From: Bog-473 sp963721585
Lineage (GTDB): Bacteria; Actinomycetota; Acidimicrobiia; Acidimicrobiales; RAAP-2
Length of the DNA: 64,000 nucleotides
NCBI GenBank assembly: GCA_963721585.1
Contig: CAVRJN010000008.1
Span: 186,001 to 250,000, forward strand
Direction: 5' to 3'
Both the position numbers and the translations under genes were made by a program. How positions within the stretch are numbered: the stretch's first letter is position 1; each line of letters begins with the position of its first letter. The notes beneath the pieces are model-generated. The model saw nothing but the letters and a program-made list of their open reading frames with translations. It did no database searches and was not told the DNA's origin. Shown piece after piece: positions 34,752 to 44,055 of this stretch.

Positions 34752-34852
34752 TACGGACGGGCGACCCCACGGAAAAGAACGTCCAAGTGGCGCGTGGCTG
34801 GGTCGTAGCCCACGGCAGCCAGAGCACCGCTTGCCATCTGCTGCGATTCCAC
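34736..34852 (-). pseudogene. KTSC-domain fragment
   Basis: A 38-codon frame from GTG 34852 encodes VESQQMASGALAAVGYDPAT and then RHLDVLFRGVARPYYGRR. This matches the first two thirds of a KTSC domain (usual form: VES..IAAVGYDP....L.V.F..G..Y.Y) but stops where the helix 'VP..VY..L' should follow. It is therefore either a truncated remnant or a diverged mini-protein. KTSC domains occur near RNA-related enzymes, with no settled function. Confidence 0.45.
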
Positions 34853-35128
34853 GTCACCGGGCTGAGGCAGGTGGCTCCGTTGCGCCTTCGGATCGTTCAG
34901 CAGTTTGAGCCGTCGCACTGGGCGCCCGGCGGTCGCGTCCATTGGCCCAGACGGTGCATCCTGTGCTGGGTTGAGCGGGTTGGGGTGGGGGTTGGGGCGC
35001 GGCTTGGGCTGATCGTTCTTTACGACTCGGACGAAAGGGCAATAAACCTGCAGAACGCCCCCCGCGCTCTTGTTCGGCCGAATCGAGGGTGTAAGGCGCA
35101 AAGCCGGACCCGGGTATGGTGCCCTGCC

Positions 35129-36643
35129 GTGACGGCCCGCCTCCGACCGACCTGGGTTCCCGACCAGGCCCGCCGCTACCGGCGTCCCGGCGGGCCCTGG
35201 GACGTGCCCACCCTGGACGCTCTGCTCGCCGCGCACGGCGGCGAGGTGGTCGACGGTGCCACCCGGCTCTCGGCGGCCGAAGCCGATGCACTGGTGGCCA
35301 CCGTGGCCGGCGGATTGCGGGAGCGGGGCGTCCGGCGGGGCGAAGCAGTGGCGTGGCAGGTCCCCAACAGCCTGGCGGCCGCCGTCCTGACCAGGGCCTG
35401 CTGGCGCATCGGCGCCGTGGCGGCGCCCGTCCTGCACTCGTTCGGCGCGGCGGACGTGGAAGCAGCCCTCGGCCAGATCGACCCCGCCCTCGTGCTGGAG
35501 GTCGGCACCGAGGCCCTCTCGGACCCTGCCGCTCTTGTCGACACACTCGGAGGCGCACCGGTGCCCTCCGGCGCGTTTCCCGGCCGGCCCTCCGACGTGG
35601 CCCTGGTCCTGTTCACCTCGGGCTCGACGGGGATCCCCAAAGCCGTGCTCCACACCCAGCGCGGCCTGAGCTGGAAGGCCTCGTTGATGGCGCGGGTCCA
35701 CGGCCTCGGTCCGGCCGACGCGGTGCTGATGCCGGCGCCGATGGCCCACATCTCGGGGCTGCTCAACGGGGTCCTGGTGCCGGGCGCCGCCGGCCTGCGC
35801 TCGGTCCTGGTTCGCCGCTTCGACCCCGAGCAGGCCCTGGCACTGGTGGCGCGGGAGCGCATCACCTTCCTGGCAGGCCCGCCGACCTTCTTCATCGCCA
35901 TGGCCCGCGCCCTCGCCGAAGGGCCCGGCATCGACGTGTCCTCAATCCGGCTCGTGTCCAGTGGCGGCGCGTCGGTGACACCGGCCTTCGTGGAGGACAC
36001 GGCGCGCACGTTCGCCTGCCGCGTCAAGCGCACGTACGGCTCGACCGAGGCGCCCACCGTCACCACGAGCACCGACGACGATCCGTTCGAAAAAGCCCGC
36101 GACACCGACGGACGCGCCGTCGGCGCGGTCGAGCTCCGCGTCTCGGACCCCGAGACGGGCGCGCGCTGTGCCACCGGAACGCCGGGCGAGCTGTGGGTGC
36201 GCGGCCCCGAGATGTTCGCCGGCTACGCCGACGCCGCGCAGACCGGCACCGTGATCGCGCGGGGCGGCTGGTTCCGCACGGGTGACCTCGCCACGATCGA
36301 CGAGGAGGGCTGGGTGCGCATCGTCGGGCGGCTCAAGGACGTGATCATCCGTGGTGGTGAGAACATCTCGGCCTCCGAGGTCGAGGCTGCGTTGGAGGCG
36401 CACCCCGATGTCCGGCACGCGGTGGCGGTCGGCTATCCCGACCCGCTGATGGGCGAGCGGGTCGCGGCCTTCGTCGAGTCCGCCGCACCGTTCGACCTCG
36501 AGGAGTGCCGGCGTTGGTTCGCCGGCCGCGGGATGGCCGTGTTCAAGACGCCCGAGAAGGTCGAACGGCTGGACCATCTGCCGTTGCTCGGGTCCGGCAA
36601 ACCGGACCGTGCCGCCCTGCAGCGCCGTGCCGCCACGACCTGA
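35129..36643 (+). CDS. AMP-binding acyl-CoA synthetase
   Basis: 504 residues of the ANL superfamily: TSGSTGIPK at 163-171 (ATP loop), YGSTEAPT (A5), GWFRTGDLATIDEEGW (A7), GRLKDVIIRGGENIS (A8 hinge) and K491 in GSGKPDR. It activates a carboxylic acid with ATP and loads CoA. It is shorter than typical fatty acyl-CoA ligases, with a compact N-terminal part. The frame is open far upstream, but GTG 35129 follows TATGGT by eight bases and has no ribosome site, which points to a leaderless start. It is followed by a secreted protein gene and opens the acyl-CoA gene block. Confidence 0.87.
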   Translation: MTARLRPTWVPDQARRYRRPGGPWDVPTLDALLAAHGGEVVDGATRLSAAEADALVATVAGGLRERGVRRGEAVAWQVPNSLAAAVLTRACWRIGAVAAPVLHSFGAADVEAALGQIDPALVLEVGTEALSDPAALVDTLGGAPVPSGAFPGRPSDVALVLFTSGSTGIPKAVLHTQRGLSWKASLMARVHGLGPADAVLMPAPMAHISGLLNGVLVPGAAGLRSVLVRRFDPEQALALVARERITFLAGPPTFFIAMARALAEGPGIDVSSIRLVSSGGASVTPAFVEDTARTFACRVKRTYGSTEAPTVTTSTDDDPFEKARDTDGRAVGAVELRVSDPETGARCATGTPGELWVRGPEMFAGYADAAQTGTVIARGGWFRTGDLATIDEEGWVRIVGRLKDVIIRGGENISASEVEAALEAHPDVRHAVAVGYPDPLMGERVAAFVESAAPFDLEECRRWFAGRGMAVFKTPEKVERLDHLPLLGSGKPDRAALQRRAATT

Positions 36644-36716
36644 CCCGGACCGGGGTGCAGCGGGCCGTGGAGACCCGATGCGGCGCTGCGGCGGAGACGC
36701 GCACTAGGTTTGGCCG

Positions 36717-37373
36717 GTGCCTCGCCGCAACCTGATCCCGCTGGCGTTGCTGGCTGTCCTCGGAATCGGCACGCTCGGGTTCGCCGTGTTGGGCGCGTCC
36801 TCGGCCCCCAGCGGAGCGACACTCACGGTGCAGAACGCGTCCGTCCGGACCTTCGGCACCCCGACCGGGTCGACGTCCTTCGCCATGGACCTCGTCAACT
36901 CGCTCTCCGCCGCTGGAGCCAAGGGCACGGTCAGCCAGGTACGCCAGGTCGCCTACAAGCCGCCGAGCCGCATGACCATCTCCCAGGTGGTCGGCTCGAA
37001 TTCGAAACACATCGCGGTCCTCCCCGCTTCGGCCGCGGTCTGCAACGTTGTCACCTTCGCGGCCATCGTCGGCGGCTCCACCCCTTGGACCGCGCGCGGC
37101 GCGGCCTTCGTGCGGACGGAGGCCCTGGCGACCTACGAGGCGAGAGTGCCCACCGCGACGCCCACGACGTGCGAGCCCCAGTCGACCACCGTGCAGGGAA
37201 CGGTCCAGGAGAGGGCCGCCGTGCGGTCGGGCTACCTGGTGGGCGTGCGCCTGACCGTCGTCGTGCCACCACAGATGCTGCCCGGCGGCCAGCACGCGAC
37301 CAGCGGGTCCGAGAGCCAGGCGCTGGTCCTGCTCGAGATCAACGGCACTCGCACGGCCGCGCTGGGCTCGTAG
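36717..37373 (+). CDS. Exported or membrane-anchored protein, unknown function
   Basis: 218 residues. MPRRNLIPLALLAVLGIGTL and on is a signal peptide or anchor helix (about 5-27). The mature part is rich in Thr, Ser, Val and Ala, with only two Cys (in AAVCNVVTF and TTCEP), possibly a disulfide. I do not recognise a family. GTG 36717 sits six bases after TAGGTT, a likely -10 box for a leaderless transcript. Neighbours are an acyl-CoA ligase upstream and a convergent acyl-CoA dehydrogenase. Confidence 0.65.
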   Translation: MPRRNLIPLALLAVLGIGTLGFAVLGASSAPSGATLTVQNASVRTFGTPTGSTSFAMDLVNSLSAAGAKGTVSQVRQVAYKPPSRMTISQVVGSNSKHIAVLPASAAVCNVVTFAAIVGGSTPWTARGAAFVRTEALATYEARVPTATPTTCEPQSTTVQGTVQERAAVRSGYLVGVRLTVVVPPQMLPGGQHATSGSESQALVLLEINGTRTAALGS

Positions 37374-37386
37374 CGCCCGCTCTGCC

Positions 37387-38544
37387 TCAGGAGAGGTCCC
37401 GGCCCGCTTCCAACCGGGCGCGCAGCAACGTGGCGATGCGATCGCGGTGCGCCGCGGCATCCCCGTAGCTCACCTGGTCGAGCTGCGCCCGCTTCAGGTA
37501 GAGGTGCATGTCGTGCTCCCACGTGAAGCCGATGCCGCCGTGCACCTGCAAGCCCGCCGCCATCACGCGGCGCGACGCGTCGGAGCACCAGGCCTTGGCC
37601 ATGCTGGCCGACAGCGAGCGCTCCGGGTCACCGGCGGCGGCGCACCAGGCCGCGTAGTACGCCGTGGAGCGCATCCCCTCCACATCGACCAGCGCGTCGG
37701 CCAGCATGTGTTTGACGGCCTGGAACGAGCCGATGGGCTTGCCGAATTGCACGCGGTCCTTGGCGTACTGGACGGTGTCCGCCAGGACGTGGTCGGCCGC
37801 ACCGAGCATCTCTGCGCTGGCCAGAATGGCGGCGCGGTCGACGAGCAGCACGGCGGCCTCCTCACCGCCGAGGAACACGGCCGGCGTCTCGTCGAAGTCC
37901 AGGACCCCGAGCTCGCGCGTGCGGTCCATGGCGGACAGCGGCGCCGGGCGACCCCCGGCGAGCACGTCCACCCCGTAGACGGCACCACCGGCCACCACGA
38001 CGGCGACGTCGGCCGACGGCGCGTAGGCGACCGGAGGTGTGCGCCCGCTGAGGCGGGGCCGGCCCGGGGGCCCGGAGACCGTCAGGTCGCTCGGTCCGGG
38101 CGCCGCCGCGACGCAGCCCACCGAGGCACCCTCGCTCAGAGCTGCACGCCAGTCGTTGGTCCCGGCATCTCCCCGGGCCTCGTCGCCGCACAGCGCCCCG
38201 AGCGCAACGATGGTGGGCAGGAACGGCGCCGCGACGAGGCGTCGGCCGATCTCCTCGCAGAGTATGGCGAGCTCGACCATTCCCAACCCCAGGCCTCCCT
38301 CGTCCTCGGGGAGTTCGATGGCCAGCCACCCCTGCTCCGCCATCGCGGACCACACCGCCTCGTCATAGCCCCGCGGCGCGTCCACCCCTGTGCCACCCGA
38401 GACGGCACCCGCCCCGGGGAGCGTGCCGACGATCGCTCCGGTCCCGACACGGGCCCGGAGGGCATCGGACCCGGCCTTCCCGTCGAGGAGGGAGGCCGCG
38501 GCTTCGCGCAACGCCTGCTGGTCGGCTGAGAGGTCGAAGTCCAC
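37387..38544 (-). CDS. Acyl-CoA dehydrogenase (FadE28-like subunit type)
   Basis: 385 residues. DFDLSADQQALREAAASLLD opens the N-terminal helical domain; VQFGKPIGSFQAVKHMLADA and QVHGGIGFTWEHDMHLYLKR are typical of the short FadE28/ChsE1-like subunits. It lacks the WCQLFSEPDAGSD and AGGTNEIQR hallmarks of catalytic partners, which the divergent neighbour (38615-39793) supplies, so they likely form a heteromer (inference from ChsE1-ChsE2). GTG 38544 is preceded by TAGACT at leaderless spacing; operator site 5 lies 24 bases upstream. Confidence 0.86.
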   Translation of the reverse strand: MDFDLSADQQALREAAASLLDGKAGSDALRARVGTGAIVGTLPGAGAVSGGTGVDAPRGYDEAVWSAMAEQGWLAIELPEDEGGLGLGMVELAILCEEIGRRLVAAPFLPTIVALGALCGDEARGDAGTNDWRAALSEGASVGCVAAAPGPSDLTVSGPPGRPRLSGRTPPVAYAPSADVAVVVAGGAVYGVDVLAGGRPAPLSAMDRTRELGVLDFDETPAVFLGGEEAAVLLVDRAAILASAEMLGAADHVLADTVQYAKDRVQFGKPIGSFQAVKHMLADALVDVEGMRSTAYYAAWCAAAGDPERSLSASMAKAWCSDASRRVMAAGLQVHGGIGFTWEHDMHLYLKRAQLDQVSYGDAAAHRDRIATLLRARLEAGRDLS

Positions 38545-38568
38545 GGCGGCGCAGTCTACGGTGACTAC

Positions 38569-38582
38569 TGACACGGGTGTCA
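38569..38582. promoter_or_regulatory. TGAC-N6-GTCA operator, site 5
   Basis: TGACACGGGTGTCA lies midway in the 70-bp gap between two divergent acyl-CoA dehydrogenase genes. It is identical to site 6 and positioned to block both promoters at once. Confidence 0.7.
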
Positions 38583-38614
38583 CCTCGTGCTGCGTGTGTG
38601 CCATGCTGCGGCCG

Positions 38615-39793
38615 ATGGATCTGCATGCCACGGCTGAGCAGGAGTCGCTCCGGGCGTCGTTCCGGGACTGGCTGATGGAGCACCTGCCGTGGCCCTACGG
38701 CGTCGGGCTCCCGCCACGCTTCGACGACCTGGCCGAGACGGTCGCCTTCGGACGGCGGTGGCAGGCGGAGCTGGCGGCCGACGGTTGGGTCGGCCTCACC
38801 TGGCCCGAGGAGTACGGCGGCCGCGGCCTGGGGGCCCTCGAGAATTACGTGGTGATCGAGGAGCTGGCCCGGGCCCGGGCCCCCGAGCTGGTGGGCCGCA
38901 TCGGCATCAACCTCGTGGGACCCACCCTGCTCGCGCACGGGACGCCCGAGCAGAAGGAGCGCTTCCTCCCTCGGATCCTCTCGGCGGGCGAGCTGTGGTG
39001 CCAGCTCTTCAGCGAGCCCGACGCCGGGAGCGACCTGGCCTCGCTCACCACCCGCGCCGTCCCGGTCGAGGGCGGGTACCGGGTCAGCGGGCGCAAGGTC
39101 TGGACCTCCTACGCCCAGTTCGCGGACTGGGGCCTCTGCCTCACGCGCAGCGACCCCACCGCACCGAAACGCCAGCAGGGCATCACGGCGCTGGTCATCG
39201 ACATGCACGCCGAAGGGGTCGTCGTGCACCCGCTCGTCCAGTCCACGGGCGAGGCCGAGTTCAACGAGGTCGAGCTGGACGACGTTTTCGTGCCGACAGA
39301 GCGGCGGGTCGGCCCCGAGGGCGAAGGCTGGGGCGTCGCCGGCTCCACGCTGGCCCACGAACGCGGCATCAATCCCCGCCAGCTCGTGATCCACACGCAG
39401 TTGATCGAAGAGCTGCTCCGCCTGGCTGAGGCCAACGGGAGCTTCGACGACTGGCGCCTCCGCCAGTCGCTCGCCCAGGCCGCCACCGAGGTGCGGCTCT
39501 TCCAACTGCACAATTGGCGCTCGCTGACCCGCCTCTCCAAAGGCGAGGCGCCGGGCCCTGAAGGCAGTGCTCTGAAGTTGTACTGGAGCGAGATGTCCAA
39601 ACGGCTGCACCAGACGGCGCTCGACGTGCTCGGTCCGGCCTCCCCGTTGTGGGAGGGTGCGGAGGGAAACCCCGCCGACGGCGCCTGGCAGCGATCCTGG
39701 CTGTATTACCAGGCGTCCTCCATCTTCGCCGGGACCAACGAGATCCAGCGCACGCTCGTGGGCGAGCGCGTCCTCGGGCTCCCCCGGGGCTGA
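38615..39793 (+). CDS. Acyl-CoA dehydrogenase (FadE29-like subunit type)
   Basis: 392 residues: WCQLFSEPDAGSDLASLTTR, SGRKVWTSYAQFADWGLCLT, VPTERRVGPEGEGWGVAGST and the C-terminal FAGTNEIQRTLVGERVLGLP. This is the FAD- and substrate-binding type that partners a FadE28-like subunit; the divergent 37387-38544 gene is the probable partner. ATG 38615 was chosen because it aligns with paralogues and follows CATGCT at promoter spacing; longer starts would run across the operator. Downstream are an enoyl-CoA hydratase and a CoA-transferase on the same strand, giving a plausible beta-oxidation operon. Confidence 0.88.
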   Translation: MDLHATAEQESLRASFRDWLMEHLPWPYGVGLPPRFDDLAETVAFGRRWQAELAADGWVGLTWPEEYGGRGLGALENYVVIEELARARAPELVGRIGINLVGPTLLAHGTPEQKERFLPRILSAGELWCQLFSEPDAGSDLASLTTRAVPVEGGYRVSGRKVWTSYAQFADWGLCLTRSDPTAPKRQQGITALVIDMHAEGVVVHPLVQSTGEAEFNEVELDDVFVPTERRVGPEGEGWGVAGSTLAHERGINPRQLVIHTQLIEELLRLAEANGSFDDWRLRQSLAQAATEVRLFQLHNWRSLTRLSKGEAPGPEGSALKLYWSEMSKRLHQTALDVLGPASPLWEGAEGNPADGAWQRSWLYYQASSIFAGTNEIQRTLVGERVLGLPRG

Positions 39794-39847
39794 GCGGCGC
39801 CGGGCAGGCGACGCGGCAGGATGGGCACCTCGGCAAGGATGGATGAG

Positions 39848-40690
39848 ATGGCAGACGACTTCGAGACGATCCTCTATGTGGTCGATGGGGCGGTGGCCAC
39901 CATCACCATGAACCGGCCGGACATGGCCAACGCGCAGGATTCCATGCTCATCGACGAGCTCGATGCGGCATTCGACCTGGCTGACGCCGACGACGCCGTG
40001 AGGGTGGTGATCCTGGCCGGGGCGGGCAAGCACTTCTCCTCGGGTCACGATCTCAAGGCCCTCGTGAGCGGCGACGGCTCCGATCCCTGGGTGGCCCTGC
40101 GGGAGACTCCCGAAGGAAAGTTCCAGCACGAGAAGACCATGTACTACGACCGCTGCATGCGCATCCACGACTTCCGCAAGCCGACGATCGCCGCCGTGCA
40201 GGGCAGCTGTGTCGCGGCGGGCCTGATGCTGGCGGCCATGTGCGACCTGATCGTCGCCGCCGACGACGCCGTGTTCTCCAATCCGGTCCTGCGGCTCACG
40301 GGTGCCGGCGTCGAGCTCCTGGTCGAACCCTGGGAGCTGGGCATCCGCAAGGCGAAGGAATTCCTGCTGACCGGCGACACCATCGACGCGCAGGAGGCCT
40401 GGCGCCTGGGACTGGTCAACCGGGTGGTCCCCCGGGACGAGCTCGAGATGCGGACGCGGGAGCTCGCCGACCGGATCGCGCTCGTCCCCCCGGTCACGGC
40501 CCAGACAGTCAAGGACAGCCTCAACCAGACCGGCACCCTGATGGGCAAGCGCGACGCGCTCAAGTACCACTTCATGGCGCACCACTGGGTCCACAACTCG
40601 GCCACCGCGCTGAACGCGCTGGCGGCCCGCAAGGCCAAGGGCTCCATGCGTGAGGTCATGGCCGAGCGCGACCAGGGTCACCCGGAATGA
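39848..40690 (+). CDS. Enoyl-CoA hydratase/isomerase family protein
   Basis: About 280 residues of the crotonase fold. Oxyanion-hole segments are AGAGKHFSSGHDLKAL and VQGSCVAAGLMLAAMCDLIV; RKAKEFLLTGDTIDAQEAWRLG (quoted in part) is the usual helix after the active site. It hydrates or isomerises an enoyl-CoA, fitting the acyl-CoA dehydrogenase just upstream. The start is uncertain among in-frame ATGs at 39821, 39839 and 39848; GGATGAG precedes the last. Its stop overlaps the ATG of the CoA-transferase (ATGA), so they are coupled. Confidence 0.86.
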   Translation: MADDFETILYVVDGAVATITMNRPDMANAQDSMLIDELDAAFDLADADDAVRVVILAGAGKHFSSGHDLKALVSGDGSDPWVALRETPEGKFQHEKTMYYDRCMRIHDFRKPTIAAVQGSCVAAGLMLAAMCDLIVAADDAVFSNPVLRLTGAGVELLVEPWELGIRKAKEFLLTGDTIDAQEAWRLGLVNRVVPRDELEMRTRELADRIALVPPVTAQTVKDSLNQTGTLMGKRDALKYHFMAHHWVHNSATALNALAARKAKGSMREVMAERDQGHPE

Positions 40691-41898
40691 GCGACCCCTC
40701 GCCGGGGCCGCTGTCGGGCATCCGTGTGATCGACGTCGGAACGCGGATTTCCGCGCCGTTCTGTGCCGGTTTGCTGGGTGAGCTCGGCGCCGACGTCATA
40801 AAGGTGGAGCTGCCCGGCGAGGGCGATTTCATGCGCACGATCGGACCGTTCGTGCCGGTGGAGGACGGTCCCGACTACTCGCTCTTCTGGGCCGTCGAAG
40901 GCCGGGGCCGGCGGGGGATCACCTGCGACCTGCGCAAGCCCGAGGGCAAGGAGCTCTTCAAGCAGCTGGTGGCGACAGCCGACGTGCTGTGCGAGAACTT
41001 CCGCCCCGGCACCATGGAACGCTGGGGTCTCGGCCCGGACGACCTGCCGGACGAACTCGTCTATGTGCGCATCAGCGTCTTCGGGCAGACCGGGCCCTAC
41101 GCCCCGCGCCCCGGACTGGACCGGCTCGGCATCGCCTTCGGCGGCCTGCTCAACCTGACGGGCGATCCCGATCGCCCGCCCGTGCGGCCCGGCGTCACCA
41201 TCTCGGACTACCTGACGGGCACCTTCGCCGCCTTCGCTGCCGTGGCCGCGCTCTACGGACGGGACCGGGAGGGACGGGGCGGCGACGTCATCGACGCACC
41301 GCTCTACGGTTCGATCCTGCGCGTCCTGGAGTGGACGCTCGCGGGCTACGACAAGCTCGGCATCGTGCGCCAGCGCGAGGGCAACCGCCTCTCGCACTCG
41401 GCCCCGCTCGACAACTACCCGACGGCCGACGGGTTCTTCGTCTGCATCGTGGCGGGGTCCGACGCCAACTTCTCCCGCCTCTGCAAGGCGATGGGCAGGC
41501 CCGACCTGGCCGAGGATCCCCGCTTCGCCACGCTGGCCGAGCGGGCGGCGCGGGGCGGCGAGATCAACGGCATCGTGGCCGACTGGACCTCGAGCCTTCC
41601 GGCGGAGGAGATCACCGCCCGCTGCGTCGAGCACGACGTCCCGGTCGGCACCGCGTACAGCGCCGAAGACATCTTCGCCGATCCCCACATGGCGGCCCGG
41701 GGCGATCTGGTCGCGGTCGACGATCCGGTCCTCGGCCCGGTCCGCCAACAGGCACCGTTTCCGCGCCTGGCCAACAGCCCTGCTCCGGTGCCGCGAGGCG
41801 CACCGCTCCTGGGTGAGCACAACCGCGAGGTGTGGTGTGATCTCGTGGGCCTCAGCGACGACGAACTGGCCGACCTGGGAAGCCGTGGTGTGGTCTGA
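40687..41898 (+). CDS. CaiB/BaiF (class III) CoA-transferase
   Basis: 403 residues. GIRVIDVGTRISAPFCAGLL and LGELGADVIKVELPGEGDFM open the family domain, the catalytic Asp is D174 in TISDYLTG, and the C-terminal part GAPLLGEHNREVWCDLVG is typical. These dimeric, interlocked enzymes move CoA between carboxylic acids via an aspartyl anhydride. The donor and acceptor are not predictable. ATG overlaps the hydratase stop, placing it third in an operon with acyl-CoA dehydrogenase and hydratase; it could load CoA onto the pathway substrate without ATP. Confidence 0.9.
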   Translation: MSDPSPGPLSGIRVIDVGTRISAPFCAGLLGELGADVIKVELPGEGDFMRTIGPFVPVEDGPDYSLFWAVEGRGRRGITCDLRKPEGKELFKQLVATADVLCENFRPGTMERWGLGPDDLPDELVYVRISVFGQTGPYAPRPGLDRLGIAFGGLLNLTGDPDRPPVRPGVTISDYLTGTFAAFAAVAALYGRDREGRGGDVIDAPLYGSILRVLEWTLAGYDKLGIVRQREGNRLSHSAPLDNYPTADGFFVCIVAGSDANFSRLCKAMGRPDLAEDPRFATLAERAARGGEINGIVADWTSSLPAEEITARCVEHDVPVGTAYSAEDIFADPHMAARGDLVAVDDPVLGPVRQQAPFPRLANSPAPVPRGAPLLGEHNREVWCDLVGLSDDELADLGSRGVV

Positions 41899-41933
41899 CT
41901 CGTTCCGGCCCTCACCGCTAGCCTGCCTCGCAC

Positions 41934-42560
41934 ATGTTGCTCACCGTGCAGACGTTCGTGACCCTCGACGGCGTGATGCAGGCGCCCGGCGGGCCGGAGG
42001 AAGATCCCAGCGACGGCTTCACCCAGGGCGGTTGGCAGGCCCCCTTCGGAGATGCGGCGGGCGGCGAGTTCGTCTCCGAGCTCACCAGCCACGCCAGCGC
42101 GTTCTTGCTCGGTCGCAGGACGTTCGACATCTTCCGCGGCTACTGGCCTGATCAGACCGACCCCGCCAACCCCATCGCCACAACCATCAACTCGCTGCCC
42201 AAGTACGTCGCGTCCAACTCGTTGCGCGAAGCCGATGCCACGTGGCGCGGCGAGCACCCCGACACTGCCCATCTCGTGACGGGTGATGTCGTGGCGTCGG
42301 TTCGGGCGCTGAAGAACGAACCCGGAGAGGAATTGCAGATCTGGGGAAGCGGCAACCTCCTCCAGACTCTGTTGCAGCACGAGCTCGTCGATCGCTTCCG
42401 GCTGATGACGTTCCCGGTGGTGCTCGGTTCCGGTCGCCGCTTGTTCAACGACGGACTCCTCCCGGTCACCATGCGCCCTGTCGACGTCACCGTGACCGAC
42501 CTCGGCATCGTCCTCGGCACCTATGAGCCGGCCGGTCCGGTTGGCCACGGTCAGATGTAG
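41934..42560 (+). CDS. Dihydrofolate reductase family protein (RibD C-terminal-like)
   Basis: 208 residues. The N-terminal LLTVQTFVTLDGVMQAPGGP strand-loop, LLGRRTFDIFRGYWP, LPKYVASNSL and EELQIWGSGNLLQTLLQHEL, ending near VVLGSGRRLFNDG, are standard for YwjB/YyaP-like members. They bind NADPH; most have no known substrate. ATG 41934 follows TAGCCT by nine bases, which fits a leaderless start. It is separated by only 35 bases from the CoA-transferase but probably has its own promoter. Convergent with the surface-repeat gene. Confidence 0.85.
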   Translation: MLLTVQTFVTLDGVMQAPGGPEEDPSDGFTQGGWQAPFGDAAGGEFVSELTSHASAFLLGRRTFDIFRGYWPDQTDPANPIATTINSLPKYVASNSLREADATWRGEHPDTAHLVTGDVVASVRALKNEPGEELQIWGSGNLLQTLLQHELVDRFRLMTFPVVLGSGRRLFNDGLLPVTMRPVDVTVTDLGIVLGTYEPAGPVGHGQM

Positions 42561-42570
42561 CTTCGTCGGG

Positions 42571-44055
42571 TCACCCCTCCGTGCTGACGACCCGTCCGAA
42601 GTAGGAGGCGCCGCCGAAGGTGAAGATGCCGCCGTCGGCCGCCGCCATCCAGTAGCCGTTGGTGGCACCGTCCGACGCCATGCCCACGACCGGTGCCGCC
42701 AGGCTCATGCTGCCGGTGCTGCCATCGAAGGGCGCCTGCCCGTAGGTGAAGATGCCGCCGTCAGAAGCCACGAAGCGATACCCCTGCCCGTTCGGCGAGG
42801 CCTCCATGCCCACGATGGGCTTGTTCAGGCGGATGCTGCCGGTGCTTCCCAGGAACGGTGCGTTGTAGCTGAAGACACCGCCGTCGGAAGCGACCTCCCA
42901 ATAGCCACCGGTGCCCGGGTCGGCCGCAATCCCGACGATGGGCTGGTTGAGCGTCTTGCCGCCCATTGACCCGAAGAACTGGGCGTTGCCGAAGCTGAAG
43001 ATCCCGCCGTCGGCTGCCACCATCCAATAGCCCCTGCCGTTGGGCGTGGGGGCGATGCCGACGATCGGCTTGTTGAGGCGCAGTGACCCGGTGGACCCGT
43101 AGAAGGTGGCGTCACCGAAGCTGAACACGCCACCGTCAGAACCGACCAGCCAGTAGCCCCTGCCGTCGGGGGTCGAGGCCATACCCACGACGGGCGAGTT
43201 GAGCTGACCGCTGAGGGAGCCGTAGTTCTGGGCCGAGCCGAAGGCGGCCACCGTGCCGTTGGCCTGGGTCTCCCAGTACCCGGTGCCGTCGGGGGTCGGC
43301 GCGACGGCCACCGTCCGCGAGCCGGACTGGACCGCGTCGGCCAACTGGCCCCAGGTGTCGGTGATGTCGGTCGGCGGCGAGCACGAGCTGACGAAGATGG
43401 CCGACATGGAGCCCCTCGAAGAGCCGGAGGAGAACGCCGCGCCCATGGACAGGATCGGCGCGCCGCTCGGGCAGTTGGTGAAACCGTGGAGAATGATGTC
43501 GCGGTGGCCCCAACAGCCCGAGGCGGTCGACGCGCTGCAGGCCGAATTGGACGTCGACGAGCCGCTGTAGCCGTCGTCGTACATCCAGTAGTAGTCGGCC
43601 TCGAGCACCGAGGTCAGACCTCCGGCCCAGATCGACCCGCCGTACGTGATCGGGGCCCCGCCCGTGACCGCGGTCGGAAATGACGGGTCGGCGCCGGCGT
43701 TGGCACCCCCCTGCGCGTACGCGTCGAGTTGTGAGGTGAGGTACTCAATCGGCGGCAGGCCACGATCGACGCGCTCGTTGTTCACCACCGTGAACACCTG
43801 CTGGTCGAGCGGCAGGGCGTCGAAGGCCGATTCGGAGATGTTCATGTCGCCGACACTCTCCTGGCTGCGCGCGGCGTCAATGGCGGTGAGCCAGTCGGAA
43901 CTGTCCGGAGGGATGTTGGCCGAAGGGTTGGAGGGCGGCAAAATGCCGGCGGCGACTGCGGGCGCACTTGTCATCATCGCGGCGCCGAACAAGCTCAGGA
44001 CGGCGGCCCCCATGGGAACCAGAAGTGTCGCGAAACGACCGGCACTGCCCTGCAC
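42571..44055 (-). CDS. Secreted protein with CAP-like domain and 45-residue surface repeats
   Basis: About 494 residues. VQGSAGRFATLLVPMGAAVL and following is a signal peptide ending AVAAG. Residues about 55-230 resemble a CAP/SCP-type domain (QQVFTVVNNERVDRGLPPIE; a late GCWGHRDIILHG). Residues about 235-494 hold six repeats of 42-45 residues of the form PxVGMxxxPxGxGYWxVASDGGIF and FGxAxFxGS, a pattern frequent in acidimicrobial secreted proteins and likely beta-propeller or rod forming. GTG 44055 follows GAGGGGG by six to eight bases; an upstream GTG (44079) lacks a site. Probably extracellular, function unknown. Confidence 0.78.
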   Translation of the reverse strand: MQGSAGRFATLLVPMGAAVLSLFGAAMMTSAPAVAAGILPPSNPSANIPPDSSDWLTAIDAARSQESVGDMNISESAFDALPLDQQVFTVVNNERVDRGLPPIEYLTSQLDAYAQGGANAGADPSFPTAVTGGAPITYGGSIWAGGLTSVLEADYYWMYDDGYSGSSTSNSACSASTASGCWGHRDIILHGFTNCPSGAPILSMGAAFSSGSSRGSMSAIFVSSCSPPTDITDTWGQLADAVQSGSRTVAVAPTPDGTGYWETQANGTVAAFGSAQNYGSLSGQLNSPVVGMASTPDGRGYWLVGSDGGVFSFGDATFYGSTGSLRLNKPIVGIAPTPNGRGYWMVAADGGIFSFGNAQFFGSMGGKTLNQPIVGIAADPGTGGYWEVASDGGVFSYNAPFLGSTGSIRLNKPIVGMEASPNGQGYRFVASDGGIFTYGQAPFDGSTGSMSLAAPVVGMASDGATNGYWMAAADGGIFTFGGASYFGRVVSTEG

